Source of the DNA: SZAS-7 sp964514655
Lineage (GTDB): Bacteria > Chlamydiota > Chlamydiia > Chlamydiales > FEN-1388
Direction of reading: 5' to 3'
Assembly (NCBI GenBank): GCA_964514655.1
Contig: CAZEQY010000003.1
Coordinates: 118,513 to 182,512 of the forward strand
DNA: 64,000 bases
Shown: positions 51,141 to 58,638 of the stretch, one piece after another
Position numbering within the stretch: position 1 is the first letter of the stretch
How the letters are laid out: the number at the start of each line of letters is the position of its first letter
The notes under the pieces: model-generated
The model's database searches: none
What the model was told of the DNA's origin: nothing
What the model saw: the letters and a program-made list of their open reading frames with translations, nothing else
Program-made: the position numbers and the translations under genes

Positions 51141-51590
51141 TTAATGCATAGGCATCCAGCGGCTTTTGACTTGCATGCGCTTGGGGCGTTGTTTTTCGGA
51201 TTTTTCAGACTCTGGTTTGATTTTTTCGCCTTTAAGGCGCTCCGGCAACAGTTGGTCGAGCATTTTGTCAATGGTTTGACGCTGCATTTCGATGAGGCGC
51301 CATTGATCTGCGGTAAAATTTTGGGGAGAATTAAAGTAGTCGTGAAGCTGTTTTGGAGAAATATTGCTTTTCACAAACATCTCATCAAGCTTATCGGCAA
51401 TCTGGTTGTGTAGCTCTTGGTATTTCTGAATTTTTTGGGTTATCTCTTCGTCAGTAAGGCTTGGGCCCTTTTCGCCTTCTGCCCTGGCAAGGGCGCCAGC
51501 GGACAATGCCTTTTCAACAGCCTTCCTCCGTTCCATTTTGGAGGCGGCATCAAAAATATTAGAAAATACCTCTTTTTTTTCCTCGACCAT
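51141..51590 (-). CDS. Hypothetical protein, CT635-like position
   Basis: A 149-residue protein, helical and charged, with no recognised domain (KERRKAVEKALS-like start, then EEITQKIQKYQELHNQIADK, LDEMFVKSNISPKQLHDYFN). The C-terminus is strongly basic (KQRPKRMQVKSRW). In Chlamydia a small gene of similar size lies divergently upstream of greA (CT635), and the same arrangement is seen here; orthology is inferred from place and size. No signal or membrane segment. Its stop lies 10 bases from the end of palindromic element copy 2. Confidence 0.7.
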   Translation of the reverse strand: MVEEKKEVFSNIFDAASKMERRKAVEKALSAGALARAEGEKGPSLTDEEITQKIQKYQELHNQIADKLDEMFVKSNISPKQLHDYFNSPQNFTADQWRLIEMQRQTIDKMLDQLLPERLKGEKIKPESEKSEKQRPKRMQVKSRWMPMH

Positions 51591-51665
51591 AATTCCGTAC
51601 CAAAAGCCCCTATTTTAATTTTATCAAGAAAAAAATTAAAACAGAATCATCATTTCTCTCTACAA

Positions 51666-51694
51666 TTGAAATTAATTCAATTCACGTCTATAGT
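51666..51694 (+). promoter_or_regulatory. Promoter of greA
   Basis: TTGAAA (51666-51671), a 17-base spacer, TATAGT (51689-51694). This predicts transcription from about 51701 and a leader of roughly 16 bases containing AAGGAG just before the ATG. Confidence 0.65.
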
Positions 51695-51716
51695 TATCTC
51701 CATCAAGGAGAAATAT

Positions 51717-53876
51717 ATGGCCTACGTCGAAGAATTTCGAAACCAACTTCAAGCTCGGGATTACTCGAAAGTATTACAGCTTTGGCATGAATACTGTCAG
51801 GGAGACATCCCGGATGGGCAAGAAATCATCGAAATCCTGCGACTTGTAAAGCAGTCAGATTTTGCTAAATCGTTTGGCCAATATGTTGAGGCCATCTTAC
51901 CTCTTTCGCTGTTAGTTGAACAAGAAGATCTTAAACTAGAAACGTTAAAACTCATTTTCGACCTACAGACAACAAATAGCGAAACCCTCTTTCAAATAGC
52001 CCAAGAGCTTCTTAAAAGCCGTTTTTCTCAAGATCCTACCTTCAACGAAAAAATTCGCCTCATCGGCATGAGAAACCGAGACAATTTTCAAGGTGCTCTA
52101 TCAAATTTCTACCTCCTTAACCATATCCAAAAGGGCAACTTTGTTCTGCACACTGCCGGCTGGGGCGTAGGTGAAATTATTGACTTCTCGTTCCTTAGAG
52201 AACAAGTTACTATAGAGTTTGAGCATCTACAGGGCGCAAAAAAAGACATCTCCTTCAAAAACGCCTTTAAGACGCTACTGCCTCTTGCAAGAACACACTT
52301 CTTAGCAAGACGCTTTGCAGAACCTGACCTATTAGAAGATGAATCTCGAGAAAACCCCGTTCAGGTTATCCACGGCCTACTCAGCGACCTTGGTCCAAAG
52401 ACAGCAACAGAAATTAAAGACCTCTTTGTTGATGTTATTATTCCGGAAGAAGAATACTCAAAATGGTGGCAACAATCCCGCGTTAAACTTAAAAAAGACC
52501 ACCTTATCGAAAGTCCGGATAATCCCAAAATGCCTTATGTTTTACGGAAAGGCTCTGTATCTGTTGCAGACCGCGTACAAAAAGCATTTAGCGGCAAAAA
52601 GAGCTTTCATGACATCCTTACAAGCGCTCACAACTTAGCTAGAGACTTTCCTGAAACGCTAAGAGATGATGCAACTAAAGAGCAAATTATCTCAAAAATT
52701 AAAGGCCTTATAGAAGCCCCAAGAATATCTGAAGATGAGCTACTGCAAGCCCTACTCTTTCTTGAACATACACTAGGCTATACTGCCCACCAAGATACTC
52801 TTAAAGCAAAAATTTCTGCTCTTAAAGACGTTGATAGCTGCCTAAAGAATATCGAAGTCATCGCACTCAAAAAGCGTCTTTTGATGCTTATACAGGCTCA
52901 AAGAAGTGACTGGCAGGATATCTTCTTAAAGCTCATTCTCACAATAGATCAAAACACCCTTCGCGACTATATACTGAAGGAACTTGACACTCAAGCTACA
53001 CGTGAGAAGCTAAAAAAAGAGCTTAAAGACCTCTTTAGCCATCCAAAGCGTCATCCGGATGCACTTGTTTGGTACTTTCAAAAGATTATCGAAGCAAATG
53101 ACCAGTTCTTCCAGGACTCTACCGGTAAAGAATCTGCTTTTGAAGCCTTTTTAATACTCTTGCATGCTCTTGATGCAAAACCAGAAGAGCGCGACCTTGC
53201 AAAGAAAATGTATACAATTCTCACAGCAGATCGCTTTGAAGTTGTCCGAGACTTTTTGAAGGAAGCTTCCGTACACTTTGTGAAGGAATTTTTGCTTCTT
53301 ACTTCCAAGTGCCAAAGCTTTTCAGATCACGACAAAAAGATTCTTCACTCTCTTGCAGCAGTTGCTCACCCTGAGCTTAATAAAGGCAAAGAGTTTGACG
53401 ATGCCCCAAGCTATGAAACACTTTGGACAACGCAAGAGGGCTATAATAAAGTCCACGAGCGCATCAAGCACATTGGCACTGTCGAGATGGTAGAAAACGC
53501 CCGCGAAGTAGAAGTAGCTCGAGCCCATGGCGACCTTAGAGAAAACGCCGAATATAAAGCAGCCTGCGAAAGAAGATCGCGCCTACAGTCTGAACTTAAG
53601 TCGCTTTCTGAACAGTTTCGTAAAGCGCGCATCATAACAAAAAATGATATAGACACCGATTCTATAGGCGTTGGAATCCAGGTAGATTTACAAGATCCAA
53701 AGGGACAAAAAACTACCTACACTATACTTGGTCCTTGGGATGCAAATCCTGATGCAAACATTCTCTCTTTCCAGTCAAAGCTTGCTCAAGCAATGATTGG
53801 TAAAAAGCAGGGTGAATCCTTTGACTTTAAGAGCGATCATTACAAGATCCTTTCTGTAAAAAGTTTTCTTGAGTAA
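51717..53876 (+). CDS. greA: Transcription elongation factor GreA, chlamydial long form
   Basis: A 719-residue protein. The C-terminal 160 residues are GreA: TTQEGYNKVHERIKHIGTVE starts the coiled coil, whose tip carries HGDLRENAEY with the catalytic acidic pair, followed by SELKSLSEQFRKARII and the FKBP-like domain ending GKKQGESFDF. GreA rescues backtracked RNA polymerase by stimulating transcript cleavage. The first 550 residues are helical, with a CarD/KOW-like patch NFVLHTAGWGVGEIIDFSFL. This fusion is known in Chlamydia (about 715 residues). ATG 51717 has AAGGAG directly upstream; the longer open frame before it is not used. The gene is followed after 3 bases by the rdgB-like gene. Confidence 0.95.
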   Translation: MAYVEEFRNQLQARDYSKVLQLWHEYCQGDIPDGQEIIEILRLVKQSDFAKSFGQYVEAILPLSLLVEQEDLKLETLKLIFDLQTTNSETLFQIAQELLKSRFSQDPTFNEKIRLIGMRNRDNFQGALSNFYLLNHIQKGNFVLHTAGWGVGEIIDFSFLREQVTIEFEHLQGAKKDISFKNAFKTLLPLARTHFLARRFAEPDLLEDESRENPVQVIHGLLSDLGPKTATEIKDLFVDVIIPEEEYSKWWQQSRVKLKKDHLIESPDNPKMPYVLRKGSVSVADRVQKAFSGKKSFHDILTSAHNLARDFPETLRDDATKEQIISKIKGLIEAPRISEDELLQALLFLEHTLGYTAHQDTLKAKISALKDVDSCLKNIEVIALKKRLLMLIQAQRSDWQDIFLKLILTIDQNTLRDYILKELDTQATREKLKKELKDLFSHPKRHPDALVWYFQKIIEANDQFFQDSTGKESAFEAFLILLHALDAKPEERDLAKKMYTILTADRFEVVRDFLKEASVHFVKEFLLLTSKCQSFSDHDKKILHSLAAVAHPELNKGKEFDDAPSYETLWTTQEGYNKVHERIKHIGTVEMVENAREVEVARAHGDLRENAEYKAACERRSRLQSELKSLSEQFRKARIITKNDIDTDSIGVGIQVDLQDPKGQKTTYTILGPWDANPDANILSFQSKLAQAMIGKKQGESFDFKSDHYKILSVKSFLE

Positions 53877-53879
53877 CGC

Positions 53880-54467
53880 ATGGAACTAGTGATTGCTTCA
53901 AGCAATACCCAAAAAGTTATGCAGATTCGGGAGATTTTAAAAGAGCTTGCTCCGCGAGCTACTATACTATCGCTCTTTGATTTTCCCGACTATCAGCTAC
54001 CGGAGTATGACCCTGCTTCTAGCCTGCAAGAAAACTCCAAAAATAAGGCGCTGCATGCGGCTAAAAGCCTGCAAAGATGCTGCCTTGCTGAGCAGTGGGG
54101 GCTTATACTGCCGGCACATGCTACTGATATTTTTAATGAAAAGGGTAATACTGTTAGCCAAACTAAAAAAATCTTAAGCTACCTTGCCGGCAAGAATGAA
54201 CACGAGCGCTCCGCCTACATAGAATCATGCGTTACATGCGCTACAAGCGACGAAAAGTATCGTCAAGCTACTGGTCGTGTCGAAGGCACTATCGCAGAAT
54301 CTGAGCGCGGAAAAGGAAGCTCTGAGTTTGAATCCATCTTCATCAAACATGACTACATGAAAACGCTTGCAGAGCTATCGCCATCTGTTCGCATGCGTAT
54401 TTCACACCGAAGAAAAGCCCTAGAAAAACTCGCTGGCTTTTTTGAGTCTCAATGCACTATTACGTAG
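53880..54467 (+). CDS. rdgB: RdgB/HAM1-like non-canonical purine NTP pyrophosphatase (divergent)
   Basis: A 195-residue Maf/Ham1-type protein. Conserved parts: LVIASSNTQKVMQIREIL (substrate-phosphate S-S-N-x-x-K), ASSLQENSKNKALHAAKSLQ (the E-N-x-x-x-K-A motif) and the C-terminal SVRMRISHRRKALEKL (S-H-R-x-x-A-L). Other motifs are altered: the catalytic D-D-S-G-L is EQWGL, and the F-G-Y-D-P-I-F is SSEFESIFI. It may have changed catalytic properties or be inactive. In healthy cells the family removes ITP/XTP. It lies 3 bases after greA, and its end overlaps the NYN gene by 16 bases. Confidence 0.72.
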   Translation: MELVIASSNTQKVMQIREILKELAPRATILSLFDFPDYQLPEYDPASSLQENSKNKALHAAKSLQRCCLAEQWGLILPAHATDIFNEKGNTVSQTKKILSYLAGKNEHERSAYIESCVTCATSDEKYRQATGRVEGTIAESERGKGSSEFESIFIKHDYMKTLAELSPSVRMRISHRRKALEKLAGFFESQCTIT

Positions 54468-55000
54468 ATGGATATAATCTACTCTTTAAAGAAGCCTGGG
54501 CAAGATCAAGCTCCTCGCTAGAAGAAGCACGTAAAACACTAATTAAAGAGCTAGATTCTTTAGCAACTCAACTAAACCTGTCTATCACTGTAGTATTTGA
54601 TGCGCCCTTTCAGACAGAAGATCTGAAGCGCGGTCATTACCGTTCATTAGAAATTATTTTTACTGCCTACGGCCAAACAGCTGATGACTATTTAGTAGAA
54701 ACCCTACGTCATCTTGGCAAAAAGGTACTTGTCGTAACATCAGATCGGGGCCTAAGATCGCGGGTAAAAACCATGGGTGCAGAAGTTGAAGGAGTGCACG
54801 ATTTTCTTGTACATCTTCGCAAAAAAAGCCGTAATAAGCTTGCAAAAAGCGGGCAAAAACCTCTTATCGCAAAGCGGGAAGTTCCTACCCCTGCCAAACT
54901 AGAAGTTGCCTCCAATGAACCAGTAGACATGAAAAATCTACCGGCACTATCCAACGTAGAAGCCTGGCTAAAAATCTTTACTAAGCCGCCTGTTCGGTGA
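54452..55000 (+). CDS. NYN-domain (PIN-like, YacP-type) ribonuclease
   Basis: A 182-residue protein. MHYYVDGYNLLFKEAW carries the first acidic residue of the PIN-like active site, TADDYLVETLRHLGKKVLVV the second, and TSDRGLRSRVKTMGAEVEGV the third. This is the NYN layout of YacP/Rae1, endonucleases acting on RNA at the ribosome. The last 50 residues are a basic/Pro-rich tail. It is probably co-transcribed with rdgB and greA (16-base overlap), and converges on the first of three glycosyltransferase genes (20-base overlap). Confidence 0.85.
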   Translation: MHYYVDGYNLLFKEAWARSSSSLEEARKTLIKELDSLATQLNLSITVVFDAPFQTEDLKRGHYRSLEIIFTAYGQTADDYLVETLRHLGKKVLVVTSDRGLRSRVKTMGAEVEGVHDFLVHLRKKSRNKLAKSGQKPLIAKREVPTPAKLEVASNEPVDMKNLPALSNVEAWLKIFTKPPVR

Positions 55001-56117
55001 GCGGCTCGTCTTTTTGAGTGGCTTTGAGTTGCTGAGATTCAAGCTGCCTGAGCCTGCCTTGCATTCTGTAGGTTTCTCTACGTAGAAGGTCTAGCTGGTG
55101 CTGCAGATCCTTAAGCTGCTCTTGCTGGGATGGAAGCCACGAATTACCCCAGTAGTGTACGGCAATAGTTTCTGGCTGTACGCGTGAATAGGGGCGCGGC
55201 TTCTTTAAGTTAAGGTCTATAAGGACATCGTAAAACATCTCACGAAAGGCGCGAACTGACGCGCGTCTTTTTGCTGCTTGATCTGCTGCAAGGGGATAAA
55301 AATAGCTTGTAGGAAGAGCAATATTTGTACGTCCACCCTCATTATAGGTATCAAAGAAGGCCATCGTGAAGGGGAAGTAGGTGTGGTTGATCACACGTTC
55401 GATCGCTGAGTTGTAGTTCTTATTCACTTCATCCCAGCGGGCACGGATAAGCTCTTTCCAGCGCTTCATAATGGGGTGATTTGGTGCAGAAGCAATAATC
55501 GATATACCAAGCCACAAGCGGTTAGGTGTCGTTGCAATCTTATGCGGATGCTCTATACCGCAGTAAAAGTCATATTTTTTGTGTAGCTCATCAAGTGCAT
55601 GAAATGGATCCATGTCAACGTCAAGATAGACGCCGCCAAAGCGGTCTAGTAGCTCTGAGCGTATTATATCAGACTTTTCTGCATAGTTTGGTGAAGCTTC
55701 GATAAGGTCTTTAAGCTCAAGATTTAAATCTTCAAGCTCGCTATCTGTCCATAGGTGGTATTCCCAGTCTGGGTGCAACGCTTTCCATTTTTCTTGGAAC
55801 GTAACAAAATATGCTGGAGGTGTTTTTGGACCTACCCAAATTTGGTGCAGTATTTTTGGAATTTTAGGAGTTTCAGATTCAGCAACCTTTTCAAGACCAT
55901 TATTTTCGTAAAGACCCTTTAAGATTTCATAACGCTTTACATCATCCGGGTTTGCAAAGATAAATGAGTACTCGTTAGACCCTTTGCCGAGTGAATCATC
56001 AAAATCCACAACCATGATTGGTGTGAAGCTATTTGCCTTTTCCTTTTTTTTACCGGAACAGGCCACAAGACCTATCACGAGAAGTACACATAATGATGCG
56101 CTAAGAATACGTTTCAT
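54981..56117 (-). CDS. DXD glycosyltransferase (TcdB/OCH1-like), lipoprotein, paralogue 1
   Basis: A 378-residue protein. MKRILSASLCVLLVIGLVAC is a lipoprotein signal with lipobox LVAC. The Gly_transf_sug-type domain shows KIPKILHQIWVGPKTPPAYF, HPDWEYHLWTDSELEDL, EKSDIIRSELLDRFGGVYLD with the metal-binding D-x-D of DVD, and the C-terminal TIAVHYWGNSW. This superfamily includes clostridial glucosylating toxins and yeast OCH1. A coiled coil of Gln/Arg residues ends it. ATG 56117 is chosen for AGGAG and the lipobox. It is the last of three tandem paralogues and is separated from the second by a palindromic element. Confidence 0.85.
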   Translation of the reverse strand: MKRILSASLCVLLVIGLVACSGKKKEKANSFTPIMVVDFDDSLGKGSNEYSFIFANPDDVKRYEILKGLYENNGLEKVAESETPKIPKILHQIWVGPKTPPAYFVTFQEKWKALHPDWEYHLWTDSELEDLNLELKDLIEASPNYAEKSDIIRSELLDRFGGVYLDVDMDPFHALDELHKKYDFYCGIEHPHKIATTPNRLWLGISIIASAPNHPIMKRWKELIRARWDEVNKNYNSAIERVINHTYFPFTMAFFDTYNEGGRTNIALPTSYFYPLAADQAAKRRASVRAFREMFYDVLIDLNLKKPRPYSRVQPETIAVHYWGNSWLPSQQEQLKDLQHQLDLLRRETYRMQGRLRQLESQQLKATQKDEPLTEQAA

Positions 56118-56166
56118 GACTCTCCTAACATTGAATCCGAGAAAATGTACCACACAACTCCATTAG

Positions 56167-56353
56167 ACTCAAGAGATTATCTCGACTTTGCAACTTTTTG
56201 ACGAGTGATTTCTCTTCAGCGGTCATTCAGCGTCAATTTAATTTTTCCGGAAGGGCATTATTATGCCCTCCGGAAAAGTTAAATTGACGATGGAGGGCCG
56301 ATGTGGAGAAAGCGCCGTCAAAAAGTTACAAGGTCGAGATTATCTCTTTTGAG
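56167..56353 (+). repeat. Palindromic element between two glycosyltransferase genes
   Basis: A single large inverted repeat with arms of about 85 bases. Both ends read GAGA(T/T)TATCTCGAC-like sequence, matching TTTTTGACG and CAATTTAA...TTCCGGA segments follow inward, and the centre GGGCAT-TATT-ATGCCC forms a tight hairpin whose inner stem of about 27 bp has one bulge. The right end overlaps the stop and last codons of the downstream glycosyltransferase gene. There is no open frame of note. No second copy is present in the window, and it is unrelated to the elements at 33.5 and 50.8 kb. Confidence 0.8.
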
Positions 56354-57428
56354 CTTTCAGGGTATCGAGTTCTGCCTGCAAGGCAATGATTTCCTGTTTA
56401 AATTCCTTTTGCATTTCAACAATTTGTTTATGCATATCCCTAAAGCGCTCTTCGCTGCTTTTTACCCAGCTATTTCCCCAGTAGTGAATAGCCATTGTTT
56501 CTGGCTGGAGCTCTACAAATGGCGTGGGTTTTGTGATATTCAAAAAGTTAAGCACGTGCCTTGCTTGCTGACGAAAGAAGCTAAACCTCTTTAGGCGCCC
56601 TTTAGAAATTTCGGTAAACGTAAGGGGAAAAAAGTAGGTTGCAGGGAATATGATATTCCTTTTGTTATCCGCATGCAGCTTGCTCATACAGGCTTTACCA
56701 AAAGAATAAAAGGTGCGCATGAGCACACGTTTTATGCTGTCTGGATACTTCTTTTCATACTCATCCCAATGAGAGCGTATGTGGCTTTTCCATTTTTTGA
56801 TTATCGGATGGCCAGGACAAGAACCAATCAAGGCATCAGAAATTGTCACGTGCGGAGCAGAAGATGTAATATCACCATTATGCGGCGCTTCAAGGCCTGC
56901 ATAAAAGTCATATTTATAATTTAGCTCATCAAAGGACTTTACGCATTCAAAGTCTGTATCGATATAAAGGCCACCAAAGCGCTCTAAAAGCTCTGCCCGC
57001 AAAATATCTGACTTTTCACCCCAGTTAGGCGTTCTCTCGTAAAGGTCTTTAAGATCAAATTCAAGCTCTTGAACTTCTTTGTCTGTCCAGAAGCGATATT
57101 CCCAGTCCGGATGAAACTTCTTCCATGTCTCTTTATAATCCCAATAGTAGGCAGGAGGCGCTTTTGGCCCGAGCCATATCTGGTGGATGATCTTGGGAAT
57201 TTTTGGTTCATCTTCTCGAGCTACTACAGATGGCTTTATGGCTTCATAATGCCCCTTAAGCATAATAAGGCGCTCGTTAGAGCCTTTGTCATTAATAAGC
57301 TGCTGCCATTCGGGGCTATTTTTGCCCATAGCATTTTCAAAGTCTGCATCTATCACCTTTGCAGATTGATCCTTACAGCCAACCAAAAAGAACAGACTAA
57401 TCAGGCTACATATAAAACGGCTTCTCAT
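56340..57428 (-). CDS. DXD glycosyltransferase, lipoprotein, paralogue 2
   Basis: A 362-residue protein. MRSRFICSLISLFFLVGCKD carries a lipobox LVGC. The domain features match paralogue 1: KIPKIIHQIWLGPKAPPAYY, HPDWEYRFWTDKEVQELEF, GEKSDILRAELLERFGGLYI then DTDFE (D-x-D), and ETMAIHYWGNSWVKSSEERF. The ends are coiled-coil (EIVEMQ-like). It starts within the end of paralogue 3 (ATGA overlap), so the two are translated together. Its last codons and stop lie in the arm of the palindromic element, as if that insertion reshaped the 3' end. Confidence 0.85.
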   Translation of the reverse strand: MRSRFICSLISLFFLVGCKDQSAKVIDADFENAMGKNSPEWQQLINDKGSNERLIMLKGHYEAIKPSVVAREDEPKIPKIIHQIWLGPKAPPAYYWDYKETWKKFHPDWEYRFWTDKEVQELEFDLKDLYERTPNWGEKSDILRAELLERFGGLYIDTDFECVKSFDELNYKYDFYAGLEAPHNGDITSSAPHVTISDALIGSCPGHPIIKKWKSHIRSHWDEYEKKYPDSIKRVLMRTFYSFGKACMSKLHADNKRNIIFPATYFFPLTFTEISKGRLKRFSFFRQQARHVLNFLNITKPTPFVELQPETMAIHYWGNSWVKSSEERFRDMHKQIVEMQKEFKQEIIALQAELDTLKAQKR

Positions 57429-58525
57429 GGGTTCTCTTTTTCTGTAGTTAATGCTTCCACCTGGCGAGCAAGTTCGGCTTGCTCTTTTTTAAGCTTAAGA
57501 AGCTCGCGCTGCATCTCTTTCATCAATTCCATGGTACCCTTTTGCCAGGTAGCGGCAAAATGGTGCACCGCCATAGTTTCCGGTACAATGCGAGAAAATG
57601 GATGATCTTTTCTAAGGTCGAAGGCAATAAGAGCCTTCTTGATGATGTTTGGAGGCTCTGGCGGATTGCGTATGCACGAGGGCTTTATGGGATAAAAGTA
57701 GGTAGAAGGAAAGACCACATTTACCTGGTCGCTAACATCAATTTTTTCTTCCACAGCATCGCCAAAAGACAAAAATGTGCGCACAAGCACCTTTTCAATT
57801 GAGCTAAAGCACTCTTCTTCAGCTTTTTTCCAGCGCTCTCTAATAATCTGTTTCCAACGCTTTAAAATAGGGTGGCCGGGTACTGAGCCGATAATTGCAT
57901 TAGAAACAAGCATCACTCGATCACTTTCGGGAATCTGGTGGGGCGGCTCGATGCCGGCAAAAAAGTCATACTTATACAAAACCTCATCAAGAGGCTTTAT
58001 ACTTTCAAAGTCAGCATCCACATATACGCCACCATACTTTAGAAGTAGCTCACAGCGCAAAATATCTGATTTTTCGCCATAGTTATCGCTTTGGTCAAAA
58101 AGATCTCTAAGCTCAAAGTCATAACTTGCAAGATCTGCATCTGTCCAGAGTCGATATTCCCAATCCGGATGCAGCCTCTTCCAGCTTTCTCTAAATTTGA
58201 GGAAAAAATGTGGTGGCTTTTTAGGCCCTAGCCATATCTGGTGGATTATTTTTGGGATCTTTGATGACTTTGCCGGTTGAACAAATGAAGGCCTATTTCG
58301 CTGCCAGACCTTTTTGAGAAGGCGATAGCGCTTTTGGTCAGCTTGCGATTTTTCTACCAAAGAAAACACCCTATGTCCACGTCCTAGGCCGTCTTCAAAC
58401 TCTACATCAAGTAGACAAATGCGGCTCTCTTCGACGCTAGCGCTTGTTTTTAGATAGCCTAAAGCCATAATGCCGAGGAAAGACACGAGGATTAGGAGTA
58501 TAGCGATATATCTTTTTTTAATGCT
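57425..58525 (-). CDS. DXD glycosyltransferase, membrane-anchored, paralogue 3
   Basis: A roughly 366-residue protein with start near 58525 (MSIKKRYIAILLILVSFLGI, an uncleaved anchor without a lipobox cysteine). Same family: KIPKIIHQIWLGPKKPPHFF, HPDWEYRLWTDADLASYDF, EKSDILRCELLLKYGGVYVD with DAD, ETMAVHHFAATW. The last motif is less conserved than in the paralogues, with HF where they have HYWGNSW. The ribosome-binding site is weak, and a much longer upstream frame without an obvious signal is possible but less likely. It is the first gene of the three-gene set and divergent from the ABC exporter. Confidence 0.82.
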   Translation of the reverse strand, partial: SIKKRYIAILLILVSFLGIMALGYLKTSASVEESRICLLDVEFEDGLGRGHRVFSLVEKSQADQKRYRLLKKVWQRNRPSFVQPAKSSKIPKIIHQIWLGPKKPPHFFLKFRESWKRLHPDWEYRLWTDADLASYDFELRDLFDQSDNYGEKSDILRCELLLKYGGVYVDADFESIKPLDEVLYKYDFFAGIEPPHQIPESDRVMLVSNAIIGSVPGHPILKRWKQIIRERWKKAEEECFSSIEKVLVRTFLSFGDAVEEKIDVSDQVNVVFPSTYFYPIKPSCIRNPPEPPNIIKKALIAFDLRKDHPFSRIVPETMAVHHFAATWQKGTMELMKEMQRELLKLKKEQAELARQVEALTTEKENP

Positions 58526-58638
58526 CATAGTAAAGAAACTCACACTCAATGTGATAGACAAAGAATGTAAATGGCAACGACTCTTCTGGGCAAGTAATTT
58601 TTGTTCGTTTATCATAGATTGCGACTTTAAGGATTTAT

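Noticed and set aside
50988..51413. 141-residue plus-strand open frame through palindromic copy 2 and the CT635-like gene
   Set aside because: It crosses a repeat and runs antisense to a better-supported gene; composition is not protein-like and there is no ribosome-binding site.
51417..51716. In-frame N-terminal extension of greA by 100 codons
   Set aside because: It would overlap the divergent CT635-like gene and the promoter; the ATG at 51717 has AAGGAG and begins the expected chlamydial GreA length.
57069..57605. 178-residue plus-strand frame opposite the glycosyltransferases
   Set aside because: Shadow of two overlapping glycosyltransferase genes; no family features.
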